64,000 nt of DNA, from contig NC_135563.1 in assembly GCF_964340395.1 (NCBI RefSeq), positions 4,896,422 to 4,960,421 on the forward strand, read 5' to 3'. The stretch's first letter is position 1. The number at the start of each line of letters is the position of its first letter. The translations under genes were made by a program, and so were the position numbers. The notes beneath the pieces were generated by a model. It was given only the letters and a program-made list of their open reading frames with translations, ran no database searches and had not been told where the DNA came from. Below are positions 49,901-60,151 of the stretch, piece after piece. Origin of the DNA: Glandiceps talaboti. Lineage: Eukaryota; Hemichordata; Enteropneusta; Spengelidae.

Positions 49901-50091
49901 CTTCATGTCGTGATTGGAGAGAAAGAGAAATATAAATTAGCTCAAAATACAGTCCATTCAATTAATAACCCTTACAGAAACTAAAAAATATTTAAGAAGA
50001 TAGGGTCACATTAAAGCAACAGAATGCATTACATATGACAGGATTTATATGTACATTCCTACTGTATGTGTGTAAATTTCCTAGTACTTAC

Positions 50092-50168
50092 CACATGGTC
50101 CACTTAGTCCATAGAGTTTTGTTAGATACTCATAGTCACCCATTACATAAACCTTGATACTGAAATCT
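50092..50168 (-). CDS. RAG1-like exon with second catalytic-type Asp (GDYEYL)
   Basis: A 77 bp exon, between acceptor TTTCTCTAG (50170-50169) and donor CATGTG|GTAAGT (50091-50090). It reads DFSIKVYVMGDYEYLTKLYG then LSGPCG. The Asp of GDYE corresponds in order to RAG1 D708. YGLSGP leads into the CLWC zinc pair of the next exon. Phases (2 in, 1 out) match both neighbours, which supports this short exon although it has no long open frame of its own. Confidence 0.8.
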
Positions 50169-50475
50169 CTAGAGAAAGAACAAATAACAATAAACGCTGT
50201 CAGTTAATGTAATAAATCGAAACTTTATAGATAGTTAGACAAAAATACAAGAGATGCATGCCATAAGGCTTCACAAAAAAGACACATCATAAACTAGGTA
50301 GGTGAACAGTTCTGCCCTTGTTGATCGAGCATTCACTTCCAAGTAAAAAGACCTACATGTAAGGCAGGTAGATAGGTAAATTGACTTCTCTGTAACAGTG
50401 TGAATGGAGTGACCATTCATGTACGGCAAGTGCAGGTAGGTAAATTAACCCAGTAACTTTTGATAATCCACTTAC

Positions 50476-50718
50476 CTCCACAATAAACCATCCAGACTAC
50501 TCACTTCAGCCATCAATTCCTTCGTCGTAATTTCAAGATTTTTATAGTTGTCATTTGCCCAGAACATGTTAATAATGATAGTATTATCGATATAATTTGG
50601 GTGGTTAACATTGCAGACTTCAAGACAGGTCTTCGTAAACTCTCCTCCTTTATCTCCACCAACTTTAACCAACACCTCATTTTCTGGTATCATTCCATGC
50701 TATGTTAACTTGTTACAT
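50476..50718 (-). pseudogene. RAG1-like exon with first catalytic-type Asp (GGDKGG); in-frame TAG
   Basis: Acceptor TTTCAATTTAG ends at 50719. Donor TGGAG|GTAAGT is at 50475-50474. In phase, six codons are followed by TAG (50700-50702) and then HGMIPENEVLVKVGGDKGGE and FTKTCLEVCNVNHPNYIDNT. The Asp in GGDKGG is the candidate first catalytic residue (RAG1 D600 equivalent by order). WANDNYKNLEITTKELM and SSLDGLLW follow. The TAG most simply replaces an aromatic codon, so the copy is non-functional unless an alternative acceptor (AACATAG at 50700) is used. Confidence 0.8.
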
Positions 50719-51012
50719 CTAAATTGAAAGAAATTTTTATAACATAAAACATTAGATATCTCTAGCAAAATGGTATACACTGCACATGTTCCAAAATGTC
50801 ACTTCATTGAGTCTAATAGTTCATCATCTGGCCAATACTAGTATCCTGCTGAGTCGTGTTTGCTGGCTGTATGAAAGTGTTTGTGTGCCAAACTGTCTGT
50901 CTCTGTCTGTGTGTATATTTGTGTCTGTGTTTCTATGTCTCTACAGCCTGTATGTCTTTATTAATTCTAAGGGGTTCCAGCGTTCAGAGACGGAAAATTA
51001 TTTCCTCTTTAT

Positions 51013-51104
51013 GTGTGTATGTATGTATGTATGTATGTATGTATGTATGTATGTATGTATGTATGTATGTATGCAAAACTTGCGTGTCTCTGGCTGTCTG
51101 TATG

Positions 51105-51138
<34 letters not shown>

Positions 51139-51162
51139 TGTATGTATGTATGTATGTATGTA

Positions 51163-51195
<33 letters not shown>

Positions 51196-51630
51196 ATGTA
51201 TGTATGTATGTGTGTATGCATGCAAAGCATGTGCGTCTGTCTGTCTGTCTGTCTGTATGTATGTATGTATGTATGCAAAGCTTACGTCTGTCTGTCTGTA
51301 TGTGTGTATGTATGTATGTATGTATGTATGTATGTGTGTATGTATGTATGCATGCAGAGCATGTGTGTCTCTGTCTGTCTATATGTATGTATGTATGTAT
51401 GTATGCATGTATGTATGTACATGTATGTGTGTATATGCATGCAAAGCATGTGTGTCTGTCTGTCTGTCAGTCTGTCTGTCTATATGTATGTGTGTGTGTG
51501 TATGTATGTATGTATGTATGTATGTATGTATGTATGTATATATGTATGTATGTATGTATGTATTTTGTATATCTTATCTCATACATAAGGTTGGATGGAT
51601 GGATGGATGGATGGATGGATGGATGGATGG
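51013..51630. repeat. Complex (TGTA)n microsatellite, with (GTCT)n and (GGAT)n
   Basis: More than 500 bp of TGTA arrays are broken at least five times by a conserved interruption of the type GCATGCAAAGCATGTGTGTC followed by (TGTC)n. The interruptions at about 51071, 51218, 51274, 51350 and 51438 show a higher-order unit of 60-140 bp. A (GGAT)n tract follows at 51591-51630. It lies in an intron of the RAG1-like gene. The plus-strand 291-codon frame (Met-Tyr-Val-Cys) is an artefact. Confidence 0.95.
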
Positions 51631-51697
51631 ACAAATAATGTATATTTGTACTGGCGTGTAAATAATTTTGAAGAAAGGTTATCAAAAATAATTTTAC

Positions 51698-51946
51698 CTT
51701 TCTAGTTCCTGCAAATATTTGATACATATATCCTTTGGACTAGATACTGCAATGCTTGGTGTCATTCTGCATTCAGTGCCCAATCGACCAGTGATTGGAT
51801 TTCGCACATTAAAATGAAGCAAGATCTCGACTGCATTTATTCTGATACCATCCAACAAATTCTTGGCTTCAAGCCTATCTTTTCCTTCACTAGGAAATTC
51901 TACCTTCCACCGTTTCAACCATCGGTGGTAAAGAATGAATAAAACA
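51698..51946 (-). CDS. RAG1-like exon: pre-core segment (RWLKRWKVEFPSEGKDR)
   Basis: Acceptor TTGACAG at 51948-51947 and donor GAAAG|GTAAAA at 51697-51696, phase 2. The peptide contains HRWLKRWKVEFPSEGKDRLE and TECRMTPSIAVSSPKDICIK, a conserved-looking helical, charged segment ahead of the first catalytic Asp. It joins the previous exon in phase across the GC-AG intron. In this protein family as I recall it, a W.K.W.V.....E.K.R block sits at this point. That is recollection, not a search result. Confidence 0.75.
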
Positions 51947-52105
51947 CTGTCAAGAAATTATGGCTTTTCTTTATGAATTTAACCAAGTATGGAATAAATC
52001 TTTCATATTTCATAGATTACATGAGTAAAATGCAAACTCTAAAATACACCTCATGTGTACGTGTATCCAAATTGAATTGATTAAAATAGAGGGTATATAA
52101 CTTGC

Positions 52106-52323
52106 CTTCTTAATTTACGCAATTTATTCCATGGAATTGCTAAATCTGATTTAAGCACTAGTCCAGCTCCTTCAGGGACATCTGATGAGGGTTTGAATGC
52201 TCTGCCACTCGTCCTTTTCAATTCTGTGTTCATCTGAACAATGTTCGACTCATTACTTCCACTAATAGTCTTCCTTTGTTTTTCTATATACCTGGCCCTG
52301 ACTTTTTTGTATGATTTGAAGCG
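52106..52323 (-). CDS. RAG1-like exon: basic linker, ends at a GC donor
   Basis: The open segment reads RFKSYKKVRARYIEKQRKTI and ends SDLAIPWNKLRKLR. A TAA lies just upstream of 52323 in this frame, and no acceptor in phase with the previous exon was found, so the left border is uncertain. The right border is AGAAG|GCAAGT at 52105-52104, a classic GC-AG intron donor. The WNKLRKLR motif precedes the RWLKRW segment of the next exon. It carries no catalytic residues. Confidence 0.7.
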
Positions 52324-52552
52324 TTAACACGCTCTTTACTTGGGACAGGTACGTATGTCATATGAAATGTCTTAAAAATATTGTAAGTGTATTTAGTGCT
52401 ACATATTGCTTATAAATATAAATTATAAAGTGTTTTTTTTTAATAATGTTACTTATGAGCAGTCCTGTATTGCAGTGAAGCACAACAAATGGATTTATTG
52501 GAATAAAATTGAATGAATAATGATTGATAATTCCTTAGCCTCACCCCCTTAC

Positions 52553-53288
52553 CCCTCCTTTGGTCTTGAATCTGACAGGAGCACCCTTCCGGCTGTCATG
52601 AGTCGTTTGAAATTTCCGCTTCACACACTTGGTTGCAAGTTGTTCAAAACCAGGAGTAGCCTCTAGGTTGTGTGTTGACAGTAAGACTTCAATAGCCTTC
52701 TTTGGTGATTGGTGACTTAGTAGTTGTGGGGGTGGAGTTTGAGTAACAAGAGGTACATGTGTTTTATCTTCCATTGTTGAGGGCAGGGCATAATTGTGTT
52801 CGAGCATTACAGGTACAGGTAGATCTTTCACACAGCACTTTTCTACATGATGTTGCAATTCACCCAGTGCTACTACATTCTGACAGCCTTTCCACGAATA
52901 ATCACAAGAAATCTTGAGATCACTCAGCAGATTGATAAAATGAGTTGGGACGCTTAGAACACTGGTTTCTGTAATGGTTTTACGACATATAGGGCATGAT
53001 GGAGAGTTCCGTACCCATTCTGCAATGCATGGTGCACAAAATATGTGATTCCCTTCACATATCAATTGTACTGGCTCATCCAATACCTCTTTACAGATCA
53101 GAAAGTCCATGTTTGTCGTGTTTACAGTAAAACGGTCAGCTGACAGTGGGTTTGTACATCTCATTGACTTTACCGCATGCTTATTAATTTGTTGAATTAT
53201 TCTTGCTGCAATACTTTCACTGGTTTGCTGGTTTACCCCTATCAATTTCTGATGTGACAACCCATCTACAACAGACTGTCTACAAACA
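52553..53288 (-). CDS. RAG1-like RING-finger exon
   Basis: Open from the BEL insertion edge to a donor GGG|GTAAGG at 52552-52551. It contains FLICKEVLDEPVQLICEGNH, then IFCAPCIAEWVRNSPSCPIC. The spacing Cx2C...CxGNHxFCxxC...CPxC is a RING, with Asn before the His. A second zinc-like pair follows: ISCDYSWKGCQNVVALGELQ and HHVEKCC, the C...C...H..H/C layout that also follows the RING in RAG1 (zinc finger A). The Lys/Arg-rich end (VKRKF, RKGAPVRFKTK) resembles the RAG1 basic stretch. An E3 ligase or dimerisation role is inferred from RAG1. The first codons after the insertion are in a frame different from the W..H..CEVC part, so an additional indel lies at the junction. Confidence 0.85.
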
Positions 53289-53292
53289 TTCT

Positions 53293-53644
53293 TGGAGCTA
53301 CGAAGACTAAGTCTAGCGCCCTCTCTGGCAAAGAGTAGGAGTTTCCGTCTTCTTTATAAAAACACGCTTCGAACTGGACGTCTTTTTGCCGTCACATTGC
53401 CAAAAGGGCAAAACATCGAGTTTTACAGCCACAAACCTGACAGTAATAGCCACAATACCTTTCAAGGATGTACCAAGGTGGTGGTGGCGGTGAGCATAAC
53501 GATTACAATAGCATATAGTGAACTGCAAAGTACAGTTAGACATTTTTACAAGTTCTTGTTTATAGTTCTAGTTTACATTCGTTATTGTGTTAGTGTTACA
53601 ACGTATACAGTCCTCAAAGTTGACATTAGCCTTTCGACACAACA
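53293..53644 (+). repeat. 5' LTR of the Pao/BEL element
   Basis: It starts TGGAGCTACG and ends CGACACAACA. TATAAA at 53355-53360 is a plausible promoter box. It differs from the 3' LTR at two positions (CTTCGAACTGG against CTTCAAACTGG, and GTACAGTTAG against GTACTGTTAG). Confidence 0.95.
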
Positions 53645-53649
53645 CAAAT

Positions 53650-53667
53650 TGGTCCTCCGAACCGGAT
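53650..53667 (+). promoter_or_regulatory. Primer binding site
   Basis: The 18 bp TGGTCCTCCGAACCGGAT begins 5 bp after the LTR and is complementary to a tRNA 3' end of form ...CCGGUUCGGAGGACCA. A tRNA-Tyr type acceptor is my best guess from the CCGG/GAAGGA-like pattern. Matching it to the host's tRNA set would settle this. Confidence 0.7.
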
Positions 53668-53803
53668 CCAGATAGAAAGCCAGCTACTCATCGAACATTC
53701 ACCGTACATCGAGTTTGGTTACCTCTTGTTTGGATTTAAAACTGTAGTTTGTTTGTGTGCCAACTATAGTCGTCATATAACGTCATTGCTCATATATTTC
53801 AAC

Positions 53804-54226
53804 ATGGCTGATCAACAGAGTACAGAAGTACACCGATCAGTCCGCCAACGACACATGCCAGCTTACCTTGAAGATTATTACTTGGGTGATAATGTTAATT
53901 ATGCCTCACCAGTTGATAAACCAGCAACCCAGTGGGATAGATTAATAAAGGAACGTGGCTTGATAATTGGGGACATTCATCGTAACTGTGATAAAGCAAA
54001 TAAGCTAGTAAGTGAATGTGGAAGTCGCACTATTTTGAGGAAAATTGATTCACGTTTGGAGAAGAATTTGAGTGATCTGAAAGGACTCACTGACACATTG
54101 CTTAACCTTGCTGAAAAATCAGAAAGTCCTCCTGAGGAAATCTATCAAGTCACACAATGCTTCACTGTTACTAGGGCACTGGTTGAAGACTGTCAGGATG
54201 GTATTACAGAAAACCTAGATGCATGA
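53804..54226 (+). pseudogene. Pao/BEL Gag, N-terminal part, closed by a premature TGA
   Basis: It starts at ATG 53804 (MADQQSTEVH), about 155 bp after the primer site, and ends at TGA 54224-54226. The next open stretch is in the same frame, so this TGA is an in-frame stop rather than a natural gene end. The peptide is charged and helical with no listed motif. A regulated readthrough cannot be excluded, but other lesions make simple decay likelier. Confidence 0.8.
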
Positions 54227-56416
54227 AAGGGAGATGCCCCATCTAGTTTTGGTTCTACTATTAGTACACCGATAAAGACAGAAACAAAGGAGGCAGACTG
54301 TCCTTCTATCTCGTCATCAGTGAGAGAACAAAAACAATCACAACAACTAGATTTATTAGCTCTACACACTGTTCAAGCAAAACAAGAAGATGAGAATAGT
54401 GAACACGCCTCTGTTGCCTCTGATGCATCTATGAAATCAGTGAAAGCTAAAATTAAAGTTGAAGTTGCAACTTTACGAGTGAAACAAGAAAAAGAACGAT
54501 GCAAAGACGAATGTCATTTAAGAGAAGAACAACAACGATTACGTGATGCTGAGCATCAGCTAAAAATACAAAAACAACGAGATGAAGTTGATAGAGTGGC
54601 CCTGGAAGCAGAATTGTGGGATGAATTCAACTACACTCACAACCCAGTATCACAAATCAGACCAGGACTACCAATAGATAAAGTTGTAAGGGGAACCACA
54701 CAACCTGAGATCAGACCAACTAGACATACCGGCCCCATTGGTTCAAGTTCTCCTATAGAAAAACACTTGGAGACACTTTTCCCTACACCGAAGAGGCGAT
54801 CTGACACCCCATATAATAGAATGTCAGACGACAACATGGGAAATGTAAACAGGTTTTTTCAGGGAATAGCCAAGCCATCACTGCCTAAGTTTAATGGTGA
54901 CAAAGCCCAGTTTCAGGACTGGCGTGAACAGTTTGAAGTATTTGTCAACCAAGTAGAGATGCCAGTTCGTTTCAAGATGGTAATGTTAAAGAACTCTTTG
55001 ACTGGTCAACCATTACAACTAGTCAGCAGACTTGGATATACTGATCACCAGTACAAGATGGCACTGACCAAATTAGAACAACGTTATGGTGGTGAAAGAC
55101 GACAACTTCAACATCATTTGAATGCATTGATTGCATTACCAACTGTGAGAGAGGACAACCTGAAGGGTTTAGAGGACCTCACCAATCGTTTGTGTGATAC
55201 TGTAGCCAAGTTAGCCGACTCTGGTCATGAGGCAGAGTTAGTTGGTACCTCCACCCTTTACACACTTGTTCTTCAGAAAGTTCCAGACTCCTTGTTGATA
55301 CAGTACTACGACACTCGTCCACGAACAAGAGAAGACGGATTGTCTGCATTTGTGGACTGGTTGAATCAACAAGTCTGCATACGTCTGGAATTAGCAGAAA
55401 TCAAGGAAAAACCCAGAAAATCACAGATAGAGCCATCAAAGTCATCGACTGGGTACAGAAAACCACAATCAAGCAACACACATTCCAGTGAAGCTACACC
55501 AACTCACTCTGGAAAGTCTAAGACAAACCCAAACAGTTCTAGTGGAATGCCTACATCGACCCCAACTACTGAACTGAGTTGTCCGCTGTGTAAAGAAGCA
55601 CACCACGTCGTCAAGTGCGAACAGTGGAATTCGATCTCAGTGGATGAACGTTGGAAATTGGCAAAAGAAAAAGGACTGTGCTATCGCTGCTTAAAAGCAA
55701 ATCATCGTGGGAGAAATTGTCATGATGCATCCAAGTGTGAGATTGATGGCTGTGTCAGAACACATCATAAGCATCTTCACAAATCAGCAACTCCGAAAGA
55801 AGTCACAACAGTTACTGACTCAGCTCACAATGCTTTTGGAGTGTTGAAGGATGGGAAAGTCATTCCAACAAAGGTGGCCCTCCGTTTAGTTCCTGTATAT
55901 GTAATCGGGAAGGATGGCCAGAAGCAAATGGTGAATGCCTTTCTGGATGATGGATCAGATTCTACCTACATCCGTTCAGATATTGCTGCTGCCTTGAAAT
56001 TAGAGGTAGAAAACAATGAGTTAACAGTATCGACAATGGTAAATCAAGGTACCAAAATTAATAGTGGACTTGTTGCTGTTACTATCGAAAGTCTAGATGG
56101 TCAAACTAGACGAACAGTAGGAGCTCGAACACTAGATACCATGTGTGAGAATCTAACTATCCCTAACTGGCATAACCATCACAAGAAATGGATGCACTTG
56201 GAGGGATTAGACTTCCCAAAACTTCCTGGTCGTAAAACTGTGGACATTCTGATAGGAGCTGACCACCCAGAATTAACCCTCTCTCTTGAGGAACGAGTAG
56301 GAAACCCAGGAGAGCCAGTTGCCAGAAGAACCCCTCTTGGATGGACTTGCATTGGTGCTTACAACGACTCTGATGAATGGAACCATTCTGCCTTTGTTAG
56401 TTCATTCCATGTTTAG
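54227..56416 (+). pseudogene. Pao/BEL Gag (DUF1759 type), zinc knuckles and protease
   Basis: Same frame as the preceding part. An acidic/basic coiled-coil stretch rich in Glu, Gln, Lys comes first. The retrotransposon capsid-like domain follows (SLPKFNGDKAQFQDWREQF to about LVLQKVPDSLL), then two Cys-rich knuckles (CPLCKEAHHVVKC and CYRCLKANHRGRNC with a third Cys-His cluster). The retropepsin active site is FLDDGSDSTYI. Further down, ILIGADHPELT and TPLGWTCIG are typical of the Pao protease end. A TAG at 56414-56416 interrupts the frame before the reverse transcriptase. Confidence 0.9.
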
Positions 56417-57410
56417 TCTGGACAAGACAACGGTCTAGATGAAGCACTACGAAATCTGTGGAACTTGGATGCTTGGGAAACCAAAATAGAGGATGTTCTT
56501 ACAGCAGATGAGCAACTAGCCACTACAAAAACTGTGAAATCTTTGAAACGTATTAATAATCGCTACGAAGTTGCCATACCCTGGAGAGATGAGCAGCCAG
56601 ATCTGCCTGACAATCGTAGATTGGCAGAAAACCGACTGATAAGCCTTGAAAGGGCTTTATCCAAAAAACCTATCTTAGCAGCACGCTATAAAGAAGTAAT
56701 GGAGGCCAACATTCGGAAGGGCTATTTCGAAAAGGTTAATGACAGTGTTGAAAACCTTGGACCCAGTTGGTACCTGCCACACTTTCCAGTAGTACGTGAG
56801 GATAAAGCCACCACAAAGGTCAGAATTGTATATGACTCGGCTGCCAAGAGTGAAGGAGTATGTCTCAATGATATGATGTTACCAGGTCCAAAGTTACAGT
56901 TGGATGTGGTAGATGTTTTGCTGCGTTTTAGAAGAAGAAGAGTAGCAATCGTTGGTGATATAAAGGAGATGTTCTCACAAGTAGTCATGGCCAAAGAAGA
57001 CCGACCATTTCATAGAATTCTTTGGAGAAACCTTGACTTGGGGAGACCAATTGAAGTGTATGAGGCAACCCGTCTTACATTTGGTGACCGTGCTTCGCCA
57101 TACTTGGCACAGTATGTAGTACGTACCCATGCAGAGACTAATTGCCAGGAGTTTCCATTGGCAGCGACTGTCTGCACTGAAAGCATGTATATGGACGACG
57201 TCATGGATTCACAAGACAGTGATGATGAGGCAATACAAGTCCGTGAGCAACTGACGAGCCTGTTATCAAAAGCTGGATTTCACATACGACGTTGGTGCAG
57301 CAATAGTACATTGGTATTAGAGGGAGTTCCTGAAGAAGAGCGTGCTACAGGTGTCAAGGTTGAGGAGTCAGAACTTCCAAGTATAAAGTTAGATGGGATG
57401 CTTCAACGGA
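56417..57410 (+). pseudogene. Pao/BEL reverse transcriptase
   Basis: It continues in the frame of the protease after TAG 56414-56416. Landmarks are NLGPSWYLPHFPVVREDK, TKVRIVYDSAAKSEGVCLND, VAIVGDIKEMFSQV with the first catalytic Asp, RLTFGDRASPYLA and MYMDDVMDS with the YxDD-type catalytic pair. The frame then changes by one step between about 57395 and 57423. Beyond that point the downstream frame carries the connection domain. Confidence 0.9.
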
Positions 57411-59025
57411 CATGTTTGGATTCGATTTCACTGAGCAACCTGCAACTGTCCACACCAAGAGATCTCTTCTCAGCCGTGTTGCAACCTTGTTCGATCCCTT
57501 GCAGTTCCTTGCACCATACATTATTAGAGCTTAGATGTTGTTACAGGAAGCATGGATCTTGGGACTTGGATGGGATGATGAATTTCCTCCAGATTTGTCT
57601 AGTCAGACAACACAATGGTTCTCCGAGTTGCCACTTGTCAGTGAAATGGCCATCCCAAGATGTTATCAGCACTATCCTACAGAGGATACATCTCTTCACA
57701 CCTTTACAGATGCCTCCAGCCAAGCATTTGGAGCAGTGACATATCTTAGAAGTGTGTATGGTGATGGGAGTGTGTCGGTGCGATTTGTCGTTGCAAGGGC
57801 AAAAGTTGCTCCTTTGAAAGCTGTCAGTATACCAAGACTGGAACTGATGGCTGCTTTACTTGGTCTTCGCTTGGCTGCCAGGGTTTCCACTACATTAGGG
57901 ATGCCACTGTCTCAGCATGTTTTTTGGTCAGACAGCATGGATGTGATCCATTGGATTCGCGGACAGTCAAGGAAGTACAAACCATTTGTTGCTCATAGAA
58001 TTGCAGAGATTCAGAGTAAAACAAACCCATCGCAGTGGAACCACGTTCCAGGGAAAATCAACCCAGCTGACCTAGCCACTCGCGGAGTTAGGATGCAAGA
58101 GTTGATCGACGGAAGTCCATGGATGGATGGCCCTGAGTTCCTGTACGGAGGGGAGCACACTTGGCCAAGTACCCCAGTAACGGAATTCATTCATACAGGA
58201 GATGCCTTGAATGATATGTCAAAGACCTGTACTCAAGTAGTGGACACATCTGCAGATTCTGAGTGCAAGTTTCCCATCGACTGCAATAGATTTTCCATCT
58301 GGAGCAGGCTTATCAGAACAACAGCTTGGGTACTGCGGTTCATCAAGTTGATTAAAGCCAAGAATCAAGCTACAAAGTTACAGCCCAATTTGAATATAAC
58401 AGAAATTCAGGTTGCTGAAAAGCTGTGGATAAAACAGATCCAGATGGAGAAGTTTGCAGACACCATCACAAGTCTGGAAAAGGGACAACAGACTAAGATT
58501 GGACCATTGAAGTCCCTCTTACCATTCCTGGATGATGAAGGAATCCTTAGAGTAGGTGGACGTCTTCAGAATTCCGATCTACCTTATAATGCCAAACATC
58601 CAATATTGATTCCATGTCGCAACCACATCGCTACGCTTATTGTTCGACATTATCACAGCAACATTGGTAAACATGCTAAAGGAGTAAATGCTACCTTAGC
58701 GGAGACTCGTCAGAGGTTTTGGATAGTCCATGGTAGAGAGGAAGTTAAGAGAGTTCATAGCGACTGCAAGCCTTGTCACAGACGACGTAAGAAGGTGGCA
58801 GAACAGATCATGGCTCCGTTGCCATACCACAGAATCACCGTACCCATACGAGCATTTGCCAGATCTGGAGTTGACTATGCAGGACCTTTCTACACCAAGT
58901 TAAGGAGACGAGTTGTTGCCAAACGTTACCTATGTCTTTTCACATGCACTACATCGAGAGCTGTCCACTTGGAGCCTGCATATTCCATGGACACAGACAG
59001 TTTCCTCAATGCCTTCTCTATCTAG
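57411..59025 (+). pseudogene. Pao/BEL RT connection, RNase H and integrase N-terminus
   Basis: The new frame has a TAG at 57532-57534, then stays open for 496 codons. RNase H features are HTFTDASSQAFGAV (Asp), LELMAALLGLRLA (Glu) and VFWSDSMDV (Asp). The integrase HHCC zinc region runs from HYHSNIGKHAKG to DCKPCHR, and the first integrase core Asp is in SGVDYAGPF. A TAG at 59023-59025, made in a short TCTAGAA direct duplication, ends the frame within the integrase. Confidence 0.9.
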
Positions 59026-59029
59026 AATC

Positions 59030-59420
59030 TAGAATGGTAGCAAGAAGAGGAAAACCTGAAGAAGTCATTTCGGACAACGGAACAAACTTTGTGGGCGCCA
59101 ATAGAGAACTAGGTGAATTGATCTGTGCTATGGACCAGAGCAAGATTATTGATAGTGCTGCCAACCAGGGCATAAAGTGGAAGTTCAACCCACCTTTGGG
59201 ATCTCATCATGGTGGATTGTTTGAATCCTTGATCAAGTCAGTGAAGATTGCTTTAAAGGCAATCCTTGGAAATGCACGAGTAACAGATGAAGAGCTGCAT
59301 ACAGCTATAGTGGAGGTGGAAGGACTGATGAATTCGAGACCTCTTACATATTGCAGCAATGACCCCACGGATGAGCCTGTTCTCACACCTAACCACTTTC
59401 TGTATGGTCAAGCCAGCTAG
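59030..59420 (+). pseudogene. Pao/BEL integrase core, second part
   Basis: The frame is shifted relative to the upstream part. It contains the second catalytic Asp in EEVISDNGTNFVGANREL and the Glu in SHHGGLFESLIKSVK, so all three DDE residues survive in the element but not in one frame. A stop at 59418-59420 follows a 4 bp AGCT duplication near 59415. Confidence 0.9.
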
Positions 59421-59845
59421 CTCCACATATAGTGGATGAAGATGCCTATAGTCCACGACATCGATGGCGCTTTGTTCAGGACCTGGTAAACCAAGTTTGG
59501 CAGAGGTGGAATAGAGAGTATTTGTCGCTTCTCCAGAATCGGGGCAAGTGGTGGACTGAACATTCTGATCTGAAGGTAAACGACATTGTTACATTAGTGA
59601 ACCCTTCAAACCCCAGAGGACATTGGCCTCTTGGCCGCATTCTGGAAACATATCCAGGTGAAGATGGTCATGTTCGCACAGTCAAAGTGACATCTGGTGG
59701 CAAGACATTCATCAGACCTATCACAAAGCTTTGTCCTATGGAAGTAGAAGTAACTACGAATGAGGAAGTGACCAAACCAGTCGGTCAGGGAGGGGAGGAT
59801 GGAGCTACGAAGACTAAGTCTAGCGCCCTCTCTGGCAAAGAGTAG
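59421..59845 (+). pseudogene. Pao/BEL C-terminal domain (DUF5641 type)
   Basis: A third frame. RHRWRFVQDLVNQVWQRWNR, then KWWTEHSDLKVNDIVTLV and WPLGRILETYPGEDGHVR match the domain that closes Pao/BEL polyproteins. It runs over the polypurine tract and ends 46 bp inside the 3' LTR at 59843-59845. Confidence 0.85.
59787..59799 (+). promoter_or_regulatory. Polypurine tract
   Basis: AGGGAGGGGAGGA lies directly before the T of the 3' LTR start at 59800 and is the expected second-strand primer. Confidence 0.85.
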
Positions 59846-60151
59846 GAGTTTCCGTCTTCTTTATAAAAACACGCTTCAAACTGGACGTCTTTTTGCCGTC
59901 ACATTGCCAAAAGGGCAAAACATCGAGTTTTACAGCCACAAACCTGACAGTAATAGCCACAATACCTTTCAAGGATGTACCAAGGTGGTGGTGGCGGTGA
60001 GCATAACGATTACAATAGCATATAGTGAACTGCAAAGTACTGTTAGACATTTTTACAAGTTCTTGTTTATAGTTCTAGTTTACATTCGTTATTGTGTTAG
60101 TGTTACAACGTATACAGTCCTCAAAGTTGACATTAGCCTTTCGACACAACA
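59800..60151 (+). repeat. 3' LTR of the Pao/BEL element
   Basis: 352 bp, identical to the 5' LTR except at two positions. Open frames inside either LTR, on both strands, have no coding relatives and are artefacts of sequence duplication. Confidence 0.95.

Larger units (their letters stand above)
53293..60151 (+). mobile_element. Full-length Pao/BEL LTR retrotransposon
   Basis: The 6,859 bp element has two 352 bp LTRs (TG...CA), a primer binding site, a polypurine tract and a gag-pol order of gag, zinc knuckles, protease, reverse transcriptase, RNase H, integrase and a Pao-type C-terminal domain. Only two differences separate the LTRs, so the insertion is young. Even so, coding is broken by three in-frame stops and three frame changes. 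It lies antisense within the N-terminal coding region of the RAG1-like gene. Mobilisation would need products from another copy. Confidence 0.95.

Noticed and set aside
50786-51661. 291-codon plus-strand open frame rich in Met-Tyr-Val-Cys
   Set aside because: It is made by a (TGTA)n microsatellite, which has no stop in several frames. Parallel frames give equally long artefacts.
53292-53675. 127-codon open frame at the 5' LTR (and the matching one at 59799)
   Set aside because: It lies within the LTR on both sides of the element and has no protein-like features.
56722-57204. Minus-strand frames inside the reverse transcriptase
   Set aside because: They are mirror frames of the coding strand, with no independent support.
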